From contig CAKSPC010000013.1 in NCBI GenBank assembly GCA_934481445.1, positions 1-53,514 of the forward strand: a DNA stretch of 53,514 nucleotides. Direction: 5' to 3'. Shown in pieces: positions 8,404 through 17,049 of the stretch. A program made the translations under genes and the position numbers. Origin of the DNA: an uncultured Oscillospiraceae bacterium. Its GTDB lineage: Bacteria; Bacillota; Clostridia; Oscillospirales; Ruminococcaceae. The first letter of the stretch is position 1. Every line of letters begins with the position of its first letter. The notes below the pieces were generated by a model. The model ran no database searches and was not told the DNA's origin. It saw only the letters and a list, made by a program, of their open reading frames with translations.

Positions 8404-10059
8404 TCAATCAGCGAAAACCGCGCCTGTGTTGGAGGATGTAACCATCTTCGCATAACGCTTGAGGTAGCCGTCAAGCTCCTTGGGAGGATTGATACCCTTC
8501 TTCTTTCTCTCCTCGATGACCGCGTCGTCAACCAGCAGTGTGATGGTGCGGTTCGGGATGTCGATGTGTATCTTGTCGCCGTCCTCAACGAAAGCGATAA
8601 GACCGCCCTCGGCAGCTTCGGGAGAAACGTGGCCGATTGCCGCGCCGCGGGAAGCGCCGCTGAAACGTCCGTCGGTGATAAGCGCAACGTTACCGTCAAG
8701 GCCCTTGCCTACGATAGCTGCTGTGGGAGCGAGCATTTCAGGCATTCCGGGGCCGCCCTTCGGGCCCTCGTAGCGGATAACAACAACATCGCCCGCCTTG
8801 ATCTGACCGCCGAGGATAGCGTCGCAGGCAGGCTGCTCACCGTCGAATACGCGCGCGTTGCCTGTGAAGTCCATCATCTCGGGCTTTACTGCGCCCTGCT
8901 TAACAACGGAACCGTTAACAGCAAGGTTGCCGCTGAGGATAGCAATACCGCCGTCCTTGCGAACGGGTGCGTCGATCTTATGTACGATTACGCCGTCTGC
9001 GTCGCGGGCAGCCGCGATACGCTCCTTCTGCGTGCCGCTTACAGTCATAACGTCCTCGTTGATGTGTCCGCCCTTGGAAAGCTCGCGGATAACGGTCTGA
9101 ATGCCGCCGACAGCGTTGAGGTCAGTGATGAACACACTGCTTGCGGGGTTGAGCTTTGCAAGCTGAGGGGTCTTTCTGCTCATTGCGTCGATGTCGGAAA
9201 GCTTGATATCGACCTTTGCTTCGTGCGCGATTGCCAGCAGGTGAAGAACTGTGTTGGAGGAAGCGCCTATCGCCATATCGGTTGCAAGCGCGTTCTCCAT
9301 ATTCTTCTTGGTGAGGATATCACTGGGGCGGAGGTTCATCTTAACAAGCTCTACCGCTCTCTCGCCCGTTTCCTTTGCAAGGCGGCGGCGTGCAGAATTG
9401 ACCGCAGGCTCCGTGCCCGCTGTGGGGAGCGCAAGTCCTATCGCCTCGGTAAGGCAGTTCATTGAGTTAGCGGTGTACATACCGGAGCAGGAACCGCAGG
9501 TCGGGCAGGCGTTGTTCTCATAATCCTTGATAACATCGTCGCCGATCTCGCCGTTGGAATACTGTCCGATCGCCTCGTAGATCTCAGAGTAGCCTACGCG
9601 CTTGCCCTGAACGCAGCCGGGGTTCATGGGGCCGCCGCTTACGAAGATAGCAGGCATGTTCATTCTTGCCGCAGCCATAACCATACCGGGTACGATCTTA
9701 TCGCAGTTGGGAATGAACACGATGCCGTCCAGCGGATGAGCGGTGAGCATTACCTCGATGCTGTCCGCGATGAGCTCGCGGCTGGCGAGGGAGTATCTCA
9801 TGCCTTTATGGTTCATTGCAAGGCCGTCGCACACGCCGATGGTAAAGAACTCAAACGGAACGCCGCCCGCGTTGCGGATACCATCCTTTACATAGCGGGA
9901 GATCTCGTGGAGATGCTGATGTCCGGGGACATAGTCACTCGCCGCGCAGACAACCGCGATAAAGGGTCTGTGCATTTCGCTGTCAGTTACGCCGAGAGCC
10001 TTTAATATGGCTCTGTGGGGAGTTTTTTCAACTCCTGCTTTGATCAGATCACTTCTCAT
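8404..10059 (-). CDS. ilvD: Dihydroxy-acid dehydratase
   Basis: A 551-residue Fe-S dehydratase. It converts 2,3-dihydroxy-3-methyl acids to the 2-keto acids of valine and isoleucine in the cytoplasm. Cluster cysteines are visible as C119 in [10 protein letters not shown] and C188/C191 in [20 protein letters not shown]; the first classical Cys position holds DYVPGHQHL instead, as in many anaerobe sequences. Full family length. An AGGAAA ribosome site precedes ATG 10059. It is the last gene of a run LCP-LUD-manA-glcK-ilvD, with gaps of 36-48 bp. No other branched-chain genes are near, so it sits apart from the rest of its pathway here. Confidence 0.97.
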   Translation of the reverse strand: MRSDLIKAGVEKTPHRAILKALGVTDSEMHRPFIAVVCAASDYVPGHQHLHEISRYVKDGIRNAGGVPFEFFTIGVCDGLAMNHKGMRYSLASRELIADSIEVMLTAHPLDGIVFIPNCDKIVPGMVMAAARMNMPAIFVSGGPMNPGCVQGKRVGYSEIYEAIGQYSNGEIGDDVIKDYENNACPTCGSCSGMYTANSMNCLTEAIGLALPTAGTEPAVNSARRRLAKETGERAVELVKMNLRPSDILTKKNMENALATDMAIGASSNTVLHLLAIAHEAKVDIKLSDIDAMSRKTPQLAKLNPASSVFITDLNAVGGIQTVIRELSKGGHINEDVMTVSGTQKERIAAARDADGVIVHKIDAPVRKDGGIAILSGNLAVNGSVVKQGAVKPEMMDFTGNARVFDGEQPACDAILGGQIKAGDVVVIRYEGPKGGPGMPEMLAPTAAIVGKGLDGNVALITDGRFSGASRGAAIGHVSPEAAEGGLIAFVEDGDKIHIDIPNRTITLLVDDAVIEERKKKGINPPKELDGYLKRYAKMVTSSNTGAVFAD

Positions 10060-10107
10060 TTTTTATGTTTCCTTTCTTTCCGTCTCAGGGCGGAGAAATT
10101 AGCCTGT

Positions 10108-11061
10108 TTATTTGCTCTTGCAGAGCATTGCCGCGCCGATTATACCCGCGTCGTTGCCGAGGCTGCAGATCACTATCTCGGTGTTCTTGGCGCTGTTTCG
10201 GGAATAAATCTGCTCGGCTACCTTTGCCCGCAGGGGCAGGAGGAGCGTGTCCCCCTCGTTGCATACTCCGCCGCCGATACAGAGGATATCCGGCTGGAAT
10301 ATGTTTATGGTGTTGGTTATGCCGCAGGCAAGGTATTTCACATACTGCTCGGTGACCGCAAGTCCCGTGGGGTCGCCCTGTTTCATGGCGAGGTACGCCG
10401 TGCGGGCGCTGACCTTTCCGTCGCGGCGGATAAGCTCCGCCACAAGGCTGGTGGGATTAAGCTCCGCCGCCTCGGCGGTCATCCTAACAAGTCCCGTCGC
10501 AGAGGAATACGCCTCAAAGCAGCCCTTTCTGCCGCAGGTGCAGGGCAGTCCATCGGCAACTATCACCGTATGACCGATCTCGCCGCCCGCAAAATTGGAG
10601 CCGCTGTAGATCCGCCCGTCGATGATTATGCCCGAGCCCACGCCCGTGCCAAGAGTTATAACGACGGCATTCCTGCTGCCCTTTGCCGCGCCGGCGCAGT
10701 ATTCGCCGAAAGCCGCGGCATTAGCGTCGTTGTCGAGATAAACCTTTATTCCGAACTCTTTCTCCATATCCCCCCGAAGAGGAACATTTACAAAACCGAG
10801 ATTATTGGAATATTCGACCGCGCCGCTTTCCTGATTGCAGGTGCCGGGGCAGCCTATGCCTATGCACTCTGCTTCGGACGGGGAAATTCCCGCCTCGGCG
10901 CATGCCATTCGCACAGCCTGCTTTATATCCGCGAGGATGTCTGAATAGGGTCTGGGGGAATTTGTTTTAACCTTGGATCTTGCAGTTATGCGGCAGTCAT
11001 CGTCAACTATGCCGCAGGCGATGTTTGTGCCGCCTATGTCGATGCCGATACGGTAAGCCAT
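10108..11061 (-). CDS. glcK: ROK-family glucokinase
   Basis: A 317-residue ROK (repressor, ORF, kinase) protein without the N-terminal HTH, so a kinase rather than a repressor. It shows the phosphate-binding IGIDIGGTNIACGIVDD at the N-terminus, the catalytic LDNDANAAAFGE segment, the GTGVGSGIIIDG loop, and the zinc motif CTCGRKGCFE. It should phosphorylate glucose (or a related hexose) with ATP. It sits between manA and ilvD in the same direction; manA next to it suggests hexose-phosphate supply. GGGAGG lies upstream of the ATG. Confidence 0.92.
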   Translation of the reverse strand: MAYRIGIDIGGTNIACGIVDDDCRITARSKVKTNSPRPYSDILADIKQAVRMACAEAGISPSEAECIGIGCPGTCNQESGAVEYSNNLGFVNVPLRGDMEKEFGIKVYLDNDANAAAFGEYCAGAAKGSRNAVVITLGTGVGSGIIIDGRIYSGSNFAGGEIGHTVIVADGLPCTCGRKGCFEAYSSATGLVRMTAEAAELNPTSLVAELIRRDGKVSARTAYLAMKQGDPTGLAVTEQYVKYLACGITNTINIFQPDILCIGGGVCNEGDTLLLPLRAKVAEQIYSRNSAKNTEIVICSLGNDAGIIGAAMLCKSK

Positions 11062-11100
11062 GTCGTTTATCCTCCCTTTTTCCCGAGCAGTGTCGTTGTA

Positions 11101-12066
11101 TCAGATGATGTCGGTAAGAATTATCTCACCCTTGCCGCTTAGGGTATATGCGCCCGTGCCGGCAGTGATGAGTATGCTGTCGCCTTTCTTTGCGGTTATC
11201 TTCTCGTCGGCGGAGGTTATTGTAACATCGCCGTCGAGCACCAGCAGAGAATTAAAGGACTTCGCGTTGGCGTCAAGCTTCATCGTGCCGTCAAGGTCAA
11301 GCTTGTTTACGTTGAAATACTCGCAGGAGCGCAGCAGGGTCTTTACGCCGCCCTCAATCTTTTCGGGAGCGCCCTGCGCCTTTGTCGGGTATTTCGGGGG
11401 TATTCTCTCGGTTACATCCAGCGCCTTGTCAACATGGAGCTGACGGGGCTTTCCGTCTGCGCCGACTCTGCCATAGTCGTAGATACGGTAGGTGGTGTTG
11501 CTGTTCTGCTGAATTTCCGCGATGAGGATGCCCTTGCCTATTGCGTGGAGCGTGCCGCTTTCGATGAAGAAAACATCGCCCTTATGCACGGGAACGTTGT
11601 TGGTAACTTCAAGGAGAGTGTTATTGTGGATACGCTCCGCAAACTCCTCCTTGCTTATCTCATGCTTGAAGCCGTAGAGGAGTTCTGCGCCCTCGCTGCA
11701 GTCTACGATGTACCACATCTCCGTCTTGCCGTATTCGCCCTCAACGCGCATTGCGTAGTCGTTGGAGGGGTGAACCTGCACGGAAAGATTATCCTTGGCG
11801 TCGATAAGCTTAATGAGTATCGGGAAATACTCAAAGCGCTCGCAGTTGGTACCGAGGACGCCTCTGCCCTTAGCCTCGATGTACTCGGAAAGGGTCTTTC
11901 CGCCGAACTCTCCGCCGTCGATAACGCTCTGTCCGTCCTTGTGACAGGACAGCTCCCAGCTTTCCGCGATCTTGTCGGAATCAAGCTTCTTGCCGTATTC
12001 CTCGCGCAGACGATTTCCGCCCCAGATGTAGTCCTTACATGGAGCAATAAGTTTCAAAACAGCCAT
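11101..12066 (-). CDS. manA: Mannose-6-phosphate isomerase, class I
   Basis: A 321-residue type I phosphomannose isomerase, linking mannose-6-phosphate and fructose-6-phosphate. The N-terminus APCKDYIWGGNRL is typical. Zinc ligands are expected in SVQVHPSNDYA (Q and H), in KTEMWYIVD (E), and in the later His of GTLHAIGKG. The length fits the short Firmicute form. It lies 38 bp upstream of glcK in the same direction, so the two could feed glycolysis or sugar-nucleotide synthesis together. GAAAGGA precedes the ATG. Confidence 0.95.
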   Translation of the reverse strand: MAVLKLIAPCKDYIWGGNRLREEYGKKLDSDKIAESWELSCHKDGQSVIDGGEFGGKTLSEYIEAKGRGVLGTNCERFEYFPILIKLIDAKDNLSVQVHPSNDYAMRVEGEYGKTEMWYIVDCSEGAELLYGFKHEISKEEFAERIHNNTLLEVTNNVPVHKGDVFFIESGTLHAIGKGILIAEIQQNSNTTYRIYDYGRVGADGKPRQLHVDKALDVTERIPPKYPTKAQGAPEKIEGGVKTLLRSCEYFNVNKLDLDGTMKLDANAKSFNSLLVLDGDVTITSADEKITAKKGDSILITAGTGAYTLSGKGEIILTDII

Positions 12067-12102
12067 TTTATGTATATCCTTTCAGTTGTTTATTTTGCAA
12101 TA

Positions 12103-12720
12103 TCAATATCCAAGGCTCTCGTCAACAAAGATGACCTTTATCCTGTCGGCTATTCTTTGCCGGCGGAGCGTCACATACGAACAGCAGATACGCTTTTCGC
12201 TGTTGCAGTGAACGCACTCGCCCGTTTTGGTGCAGGGCGTGCCGCAGTCAAGGCGGACGGTATTCTTCGGCGCAGCGATGGTTTCAACCCTCTTTACCGC
12301 TTCGTCGATGTCCTTTACTATCTTATTCGTGCCCGCCACAACGATGACCTGCTTCGGACCGTATATCATCGCGGAAACGCGGTTGCCGTTGCCGTCTACA
12401 TTATAAAGTTCGCCGTCCTCGGTGATCGCGTTGGAGCTGCATAGAAAAGTGTCGGATACGAATGCCTTTCGCATTATCTCCTCTACCTCTTCCCTGTCCT
12501 TTCCCTCGGAGCGGTCTATGTATATGCCTTTGTATTCGTTCGTCAGCATATCGGTGACGCCGCTTTCTTTCAGCGACATCGACCCGCCAGCCGTGATAAG
12601 CTTATCATTTTTTATCAGCTCGCGTATCAGCGAATGAAGCTCCTCGTGCGACTGCACGAAATACGGCTTCATTTTGTTCAGCGCGAGGGCTTTCATGGTT
12701 CTTTCAAGCCTTTCGTCCAT
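12103..12720 (-). CDS. LUD-domain protein (lactate utilization LutC/YkgG-like)
   Basis: A 205-residue protein of the LUD/DUF162 family. Visible family features are TAGGSMSLKESGVTDML near residues 45-60, the VDGNGNRVSAMIYGPK segment, and VVAGTNKIVKDIDEAVKR. A cysteine cluster (CGTPCTKTGECVHCNSEKRICC) near the C-terminus is of the type that could bind metal or a cluster. The family is linked to lactate oxidation or to unassigned redox roles; no LutA/LutB partner is nearby. ATG at 12720 is chosen; an upstream in-frame TTG at 12729 overlaps the previous gene. The start is 1 bp past that gene's stop, implying translational coupling. Confidence 0.85.
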   Translation of the reverse strand: MDERLERTMKALALNKMKPYFVQSHEELHSLIRELIKNDKLITAGGSMSLKESGVTDMLTNEYKGIYIDRSEGKDREEVEEIMRKAFVSDTFLCSSNAITEDGELYNVDGNGNRVSAMIYGPKQVIVVAGTNKIVKDIDEAVKRVETIAAPKNTVRLDCGTPCTKTGECVHCNSEKRICCSYVTLRRQRIADRIKVIFVDESLGY

Positions 12721-12721
12721 G

Positions 12722-13609
12722 TTATTCAACGCCTGCCTTTTGCTTTATTGTTATAACGGAATTGTCGGAGATGATAAATCCGCCGTTATCGTTGTATTCA
12801 CCGTAGGGAACATAATATTCCGCGGGGGAGCCTGCATATCTGATGGTGTTCAGCAGAGCCGCCTTGTGAGCATTGTATTTCTCTGCGGTGATATTCGTAT
12901 CCGGGGCGTTTATTATCAGCCCTGCGTATGTATCCAGCAGCGAGCTGTCCGTGGCGGTGATATTCTGGTTTATCATCTCGGAAAGTATCTCGCCCACCAT
13001 ATTAAATCTGTACGATTCGCCCTCTTCAAAATCCGCGAGCATTATGTAGCGGAACAGCATTTCGGATGTGAAAAGCGTGCTGCCCGCATTTATCGTTTCC
13101 GCCTCGGCTCCGTCGGGAATAATAAGCGTGCGCGGAACGTTTATGCTTACGTTTCCGTATGCCGTGGCAAACGAAATGAAGCTTGCCCTGTCGAACATTA
13201 CATAAGACGAACATCTGACGCCGGTCTGCCTTTCAACAGCGCTGACAACCCCGTCGCCGCCGTGGGACATATATAGATCCGCCAGCGACGCACCCTCGGC
13301 GGAAAGCGAAATGCCCGCAGGAATGGGAATAAGCGTTATCCTGCTGTCAACTGCCGCATAGGTTATCATCACAAAAAGCCCGGGCTTGTCGGATACATTG
13401 TCGGAAAGAATAGCCATAACGCTGAAATCATAGCTGCTGTCGGGCTTGAAATCATCCGCAAGGCCGCCGGATTCGTCAAGCCCTGCGCTCTGCGTGTTGT
13501 CGGGGAAAAGATACCATCTGAATGCAAATATCGTCATCAGCGCAAACGCGAGGGTTATCCCGAATGCTATGAAATAAATATACCAGTTACTTTTTCTGCG
13601 GACTGCCAT
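12722..13609 (-). CDS. LytR-CpsA-Psr (LCP)-like membrane protein
   Basis: A 295-residue protein with an N-terminal membrane anchor (about residues 10-32) and an extracellular LCP-like domain. Seen in order: ITLIPIPAG, then SLADLYMSHGGDGVVSAVERQTG, then a YVMFDRASFISFATAYG segment, which are the strands and helices of the LCP fold. Canonical LCP proteins transfer teichoic acid or polysaccharide onto peptidoglycan. The arginines that bind the lipid pyrophosphate in typical members are not clear here, so catalysis is uncertain. The ATG at 13609 is chosen because the upstream in-frame extension is AT-rich promoter sequence; AAAGGA precedes it. It heads a five-gene minus-strand run. Confidence 0.75.
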   Translation of the reverse strand: MAVRRKSNWYIYFIAFGITLAFALMTIFAFRWYLFPDNTQSAGLDESGGLADDFKPDSSYDFSVMAILSDNVSDKPGLFVMITYAAVDSRITLIPIPAGISLSAEGASLADLYMSHGGDGVVSAVERQTGVRCSSYVMFDRASFISFATAYGNVSINVPRTLIIPDGAEAETINAGSTLFTSEMLFRYIMLADFEEGESYRFNMVGEILSEMINQNITATDSSLLDTYAGLIINAPDTNITAEKYNAHKAALLNTIRYAGSPAEYYVPYGEYNDNGGFIISDNSVITIKQKAGVE

Positions 13610-13653
13610 AAACAGTAATATCCTTTCGACGTGCAAAAATTTTATATTTGGAC

Positions 13654-13682
13654 TTGAATTTTTTCTTCGGTAGTTATATAAT
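13654..13682 (+). promoter_or_regulatory. Promoter of the alanine racemase gene
   Basis: TTGAAT (13654-13659), 17 bp, TATAAT (13677-13682), which gives a leader of about 90 nt before the alr ATG. The leader begins with a perfect 7-bp hairpin, ACAGCAT/ATGCTGT, at 13704-13722. It faces the LCP promoter on the opposite strand. Confidence 0.7.
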
Positions 13683-13703
13683 ATAGTAGTGTGTTTTAAG
13701 GAA

Positions 13704-13722
13704 ACAGCATAAAGAATGCTGT
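13704..13722. other. Perfect hairpin shared by two facing leaders
   Basis: ACAGCAT, a 5-base loop, then ATGCTGT. It lies between the alr promoter (plus) and the LCP promoter (minus), so it would be in the 5' leader of both transcripts, or it could be a DNA operator. Confidence 0.5.
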
Positions 13723-13731
13723 ACAACATAT

Positions 13732-13760
13732 AGTATAGCACATTTTATTTAAAATTTCAA
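13732..13760 (-). promoter_or_regulatory. Promoter of the LCP-led operon
   Basis: Minus-strand TTGAAA (13755-13760), 17 bp, TATACT (13732-13737). The predicted start near 13725 gives a leader of about 115 nt that overlaps the alr leader in antisense. Confidence 0.65.
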
Positions 13761-13778
13761 GCATAGGGGTAAATTAAG

Positions 13779-14915
13779 ATGAAGAATTTTTACTGGCGCA
13801 CATGGGCGGAGATAGACCTTGACGTGCTTAAAGAAAATATGCGTATTATAAAAGAACTCGCTCCCGAAAAGGAGATAATCGCCATAGTAAAGGCAAACGC
13901 GTATGGCCACGGAGATGTTCACTGCGCGCTTACCCTCAACAAATGCGGTGTAAAGCACTTTGCCGTGTCAAATCTCTGGGAGGCGCAGGGGCTGACAAAC
14001 GGCGGCGTACAGGGCGATATACTTATTTTCGGATACTGCGATATCCCGCTGATATTTGAAAATCTCGACAAGAACTACCTCTTCACCGTCGGTACGACTG
14101 AATATGCAAAGGAACTTTCCGATGAAGCCATAAAGCGCGGCGTGAAGGTCCCCGTGCATATCAAATTCGACACAGGCATGAGCCGCGTGGGAATATCCAC
14201 TGCGGAGGAAGCGGATTTCATCCTCGCGCAGAAAGGTCTTGACTGCCGCGCGGGATACACGCACTTTGCCGTTGCGGACAGCCTTGACTGCTCCGACATC
14301 GAATACACCGACAAACAGCAGGAAATGTTCAGCAGGATATGCTCCGAGCGCGGCCTTAAAATGCACTCGCAGAACAGCGGCGGAATACTCTACCACAAGA
14401 ACTACGGCGGCGATTTCGTCCGCTCGGGAATAGTTATGTACGGCCACAAGCCATCCCCCGACTGCCCGTTCCCAGAGGGGATAAAGCCCATATTCAAGCT
14501 GAAAACCGTTGTCAGCCAGATAAAGACCGTCTCCGCGGGCACCAGCGTAAGCTACGGCAGAACATTCACCGCCCAGCGCGAAACAAAGCTCGCCCTTATC
14601 TCCTGCGGCTACGCCGACGGCTTCAACAGACGGCTCTCGGGCAAATGGAGCCCGATTGTTAACGGTAAGCCCGCCCCCGTTTGTGGCCGTATTTGCATGG
14701 ATCAAACCCTTATCGACATCACGGATATCCCCGATGTAAAAATCGGCGACGTTGTTACGGTTTACTCGGATGAACTGGAGGGAGGCTGCTCGCTGGAGCA
14801 CGCCGCGGATATCGTTGGGACGATCAACTATGAACTTCTCTGCGCGATAGGCACCCGCGTTCCCCGTATCTACATAGAGGACGGTAAAGAAACCGAAGTT
14901 CTCAGATATGTATAA
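13779..14915 (+). CDS. alr: Alanine racemase
   Basis: A 378-residue fold-type III PLP enzyme that makes D-alanine for peptidoglycan. The PLP lysine is K38 in VKANAYGHG. The catalytic tyrosine is in VSYGRTF. The GYADGF segment and the RICMDQ active-site loop are present, and length is standard. AGGGG precedes the ATG. It is followed by a terminator, so it is probably transcribed alone from 13654-13682. Biosynthetic or catabolic use cannot be separated from sequence, but the lack of a catabolic neighbour favours cell-wall synthesis. Confidence 0.96.
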   Translation: MKNFYWRTWAEIDLDVLKENMRIIKELAPEKEIIAIVKANAYGHGDVHCALTLNKCGVKHFAVSNLWEAQGLTNGGVQGDILIFGYCDIPLIFENLDKNYLFTVGTTEYAKELSDEAIKRGVKVPVHIKFDTGMSRVGISTAEEADFILAQKGLDCRAGYTHFAVADSLDCSDIEYTDKQQEMFSRICSERGLKMHSQNSGGILYHKNYGGDFVRSGIVMYGHKPSPDCPFPEGIKPIFKLKTVVSQIKTVSAGTSVSYGRTFTAQRETKLALISCGYADGFNRRLSGKWSPIVNGKPAPVCGRICMDQTLIDITDIPDVKIGDVVTVYSDELEGGCSLEHAADIVGTINYELLCAIGTRVPRIYIEDGKETEVLRYV

Positions 14916-14936
14916 TTAAATATGTATATTATAAAG

Positions 14937-14963
14937 GAGATGGCTTCGAGGTCATCTCTTTTT
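14937..14963 (+). terminator. Terminator after alr
   Basis: GAGATGGC/GTCATCTC stem (one G-U pair) followed by TTTTT, 22 bp after the alr stop codon. Confidence 0.85.
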
Positions 14964-15032
14964 GTATATTTATCACATAAAACCACCATGTTTCTCTTGA
15001 AAACTTTTGTGCAACATTTTCTACTAAACCTA

Positions 15033-15061
15033 TTGACAGGGTATGAATTATATGATATAAT
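15033..15061 (+). promoter_or_regulatory. Consensus promoter of the metNIQ leader
   Basis: TTGACA (15033-15038), exactly 17 bp, TATAAT (15056-15061). The transcript would start near 15068, about 40 nt before a short reading frame and about 240 nt before metN. Confidence 0.88.
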
Positions 15062-15106
15062 AAGCACATCCCAAGAGGAAATATAAAACGAAATGAGGTG
15101 CGACAG

Positions 15107-15232
15107 ATGAGCAACATTTTTACCGATCTTTTAAGATGCAATTTCCGCAACGGACGAATGCTCATGCTCCCGAACGATATGTCTGCGGGAGGGTCTGTCG
15201 TGCATAAGATCCGCAAGCATGCTGCCAACTGA
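15107..15232 (+). CDS. Putative 41-codon methionine-rich leader peptide upstream of metN
   Basis: A short reading frame with ATG at 15107 and a GAGGTG site 6 bases upstream, ending in TGA at 15230-15232. The peptide begins MSNIFTDLLRCNFRNG and continues RMLMLPNDMSAGG, so three Met codons fall within eight positions (M18, M20, M25). It lies between a strong promoter and a terminator that precedes the methionine transporter genes. Its own codons (15166-15177) can pair with the 5' arm of that terminator. Together this looks like a translated attenuator leader. No known family is recognised; it could also be a conserved small protein. Expression has not been shown. Confidence 0.6.
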   Translation: MSNIFTDLLRCNFRNGRMLMLPNDMSAGGSVVHKIRKHAAN

Positions 15233-15275
15233 TGTGTGGCAGTCTGTGCACCGCTGATATAGTTCGTTCGGGGGC
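15166..15275 (+). promoter_or_regulatory. Putative antiterminator pairing in the metNIQ leader
   Basis: Segment 15166-15177 (GCTCCCGAACGA) pairs over 12 bp, with one G-U pair, with 15264-15275, which is the 5' arm of the terminator at 15266-15288. The same segment can instead fold locally: CTCCCG (15167-15172) with CGGGAG (15186-15191). Three mutually exclusive pairings of this kind are the layout of an attenuator. Confidence 0.55.
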
Positions 15276-15294
15276 TTTGCTTCCGAACTTTTTT
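15266..15294 (+). terminator. Attenuator-type terminator just upstream of metN
   Basis: GTTCGGGGGC / GCTTCCGAAC stem (two G-U pairs, TTT loop) followed by TTTTTT. It ends 15 bp before the metN ATG and downstream of the promoter, so it must be read through for the operon to be expressed. The metN ribosome site GAGGTG follows directly. Confidence 0.8.
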
Positions 15295-15309
15295 GTTGAG
15301 GTGAAACGA

Positions 15310-16344
15310 ATGATAAGGCTTGAGAACATCGTAAAGACCTACTCCAACGGCGGCAGCGATTTCAACGCGGTCGACGGGGTAACGCTGGATATAGCGGATG
15401 GCGAGATATACGGCATCATCGGCTTTTCGGGCGCGGGCAAATCAACGCTGGTGAGATGCATCAACCTCCTCGAAAGACCTACATCGGGTAAAGTCTTTCG
15501 AGGAGATAAGGAACTCACGGCGCTGAGCAGCTCGGAGCTCAGAAAAGAGCGCAGAAAGATCGGCATGATCTTTCAGCACTTCAATCTGATGGCTTCCCGC
15601 ACGGTTATAAAGAACGTTATCTTCCCGCTTCAGTACAGCGGACTTTCAAAGAAGCAGATGTATGAAAAAGCACACAAGCTGCTGGAACTGGTCGGGATTG
15701 ATGACAAGGCGGACGCGTATCCCTCGGAGCTTTCCGGCGGACAGAAACAGCGCGCGGCAATTGCAAGGGCGCTGGTTTCCGACCCGCAGATACTCCTCTG
15801 CGACGAAGCGACATCCGCGCTCGACCCGCAGACCACCGATTCCATACTGAAGCTCCTCAAAAAGCTTAATAAGGAACTCGGCATAACGATCGTTCTTATC
15901 ACCCATCAGATGAACGCTGTAAAGGAAATATGCACCCGAGCGGCGGTAATGGAAAACGGCAGAGTCGTCGAGGAAAACGATGTTTTCAGCCTTTTCGCGA
16001 ACCCGCAGCAGCCCGTCACCCGCGCATTCGTGGATATGACGAGCAATCTATCCCGCATAAGCACGCTCATAGAGGAGAAATCCCCGCTGACGGAGCTGAA
16101 AAAAGGACAGTGCATAATGAGATTCAAATACCTCGAGCGCAGCGCCTGCGAAGCGCTGGTGTCCTACCTTTCGCGGACATACAACATCAACCTTAACATT
16201 ATTTTCGGAAATATAGAGATAATCGGCGGAAATCCGATAGGCGGCCTTGTTGTCATAGCAGACGGCAAGCCCGAGGACATCGCCGCCGCGCAGGAATATC
16301 TCAGGAGCATAAACGTTGGAGTGGAGGTGATCCTCAGTGCTTGA
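15310..16344 (+). CDS. metN: Methionine ABC transporter ATP-binding protein
   Basis: A 344-residue ATPase of the MetN family. Walker A GFSGAGKST, Q-loop MIFQHFNLM, signature ELSGGQKQR, Walker B ILLCDEATSALDP and H-loop LITHQM are all present. A C-terminal NIL (ACT-like) domain from about residue 265 allows inhibition by bound methionine in known members. It pairs with MetI and the lipoprotein MetQ to import methionine. The ATG at 15310 follows GAGGTG by six bases. The end overlaps metI by 8 bp. Regulation probably acts through the leader at 15033-15294. Confidence 0.95.
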   Translation: MIRLENIVKTYSNGGSDFNAVDGVTLDIADGEIYGIIGFSGAGKSTLVRCINLLERPTSGKVFRGDKELTALSSSELRKERRKIGMIFQHFNLMASRTVIKNVIFPLQYSGLSKKQMYEKAHKLLELVGIDDKADAYPSELSGGQKQRAAIARALVSDPQILLCDEATSALDPQTTDSILKLLKKLNKELGITIVLITHQMNAVKEICTRAAVMENGRVVEENDVFSLFANPQQPVTRAFVDMTSNLSRISTLIEEKSPLTELKKGQCIMRFKYLERSACEALVSYLSRTYNINLNIIFGNIEIIGGNPIGGLVVIADGKPEDIAAAQEYLRSINVGVEVILSA

Positions 16345-17017
16345 CTTTCTTAACAGTATCATGCCGAACGTAATGAAAAAGCTTCCCAACCTGTGGGAAA
16401 GCACCATCGAAACGCTTGAAATGACGCTTATTTCGTGGGCGTTCATCTTCGTGCTGGGGCTGTTCTTCGGAGTGCTGCTGACGGTCACAAAAAAAGGCGG
16501 ACTTCTTCAGAACGCCGTTGTTTATCAGATACTCGACAAGGTGATTAACCTTTTCAGAGCGGTTCCCTTCATAATCCTGCTTATCTGCCTTATCCCGCTT
16601 TCAAGAGCAATCGTCGGCACATCCATCGGCGTTGCGGGCGCGATAGTTCCGCTGGTATTCGGCACGGTTCCTTTCTTTTCAAGGCAGGTCGAATCCGCAC
16701 TGGCGGAGGTCAACCCCGGGCTTATCGAAGCGGCGGAGGCTATGGGATGCTCCCGCACAGGCATCATATTCCGCGTTTATCTTAAAGAAAGCATTCCCGC
16801 TCTTGCACGCGGCGTTACGATAACGCTGATAAACCTTATAGGTCTTACCGCAATGGCAGGCGCTGTCGGCGCGGGCGGTCTCGGCAACTTTGCATATGTG
16901 CAGGGTTCGCAGAGAAACATGAATGACATCATCTACTCCACCGTGGTGGTTCTGGTAGTCATTGTAACACTAATTCAGATAATCGGTAATCTTGTGTCCA
17001 AAAAGAGCACACATTAA
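16337..17017 (+). CDS. metI: Methionine ABC transporter permease
   Basis: A 226-residue permease with five hydrophobic helices. It carries the EAA-type loop for ATPase contact: EAAEAMGCSRTGIIFRVYLKE region at about residues 132-152. The start is GTG at 16337, overlapping the metN end, with GGAGGTGA upstream. The order metN-metI-metQ is standard for the methionine uptake transporter family. Confidence 0.95.
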   Translation: MLDFLNSIMPNVMKKLPNLWESTIETLEMTLISWAFIFVLGLFFGVLLTVTKKGGLLQNAVVYQILDKVINLFRAVPFIILLICLIPLSRAIVGTSIGVAGAIVPLVFGTVPFFSRQVESALAEVNPGLIEAAEAMGCSRTGIIFRVYLKESIPALARGVTITLINLIGLTAMAGAVGAGGLGNFAYVQGSQRNMNDIIYSTVVVLVVIVTLIQIIGNLVSKKSTH

Positions 17018-17049
17018 ATACAAAAAACAAAATTCAAGGAGAAACAACT

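Noticed and set aside
14929..15228. 99-codon frame on the minus strand across the metN leader
   Set aside because: Antisense to the leader and terminator region with no support as a gene.
15061..15300. SAM riboswitch or T-box before metN
   Set aside because: I could not find the S-box core or a T-box TGGN-type motif; the seen parts fit a translated leader better.
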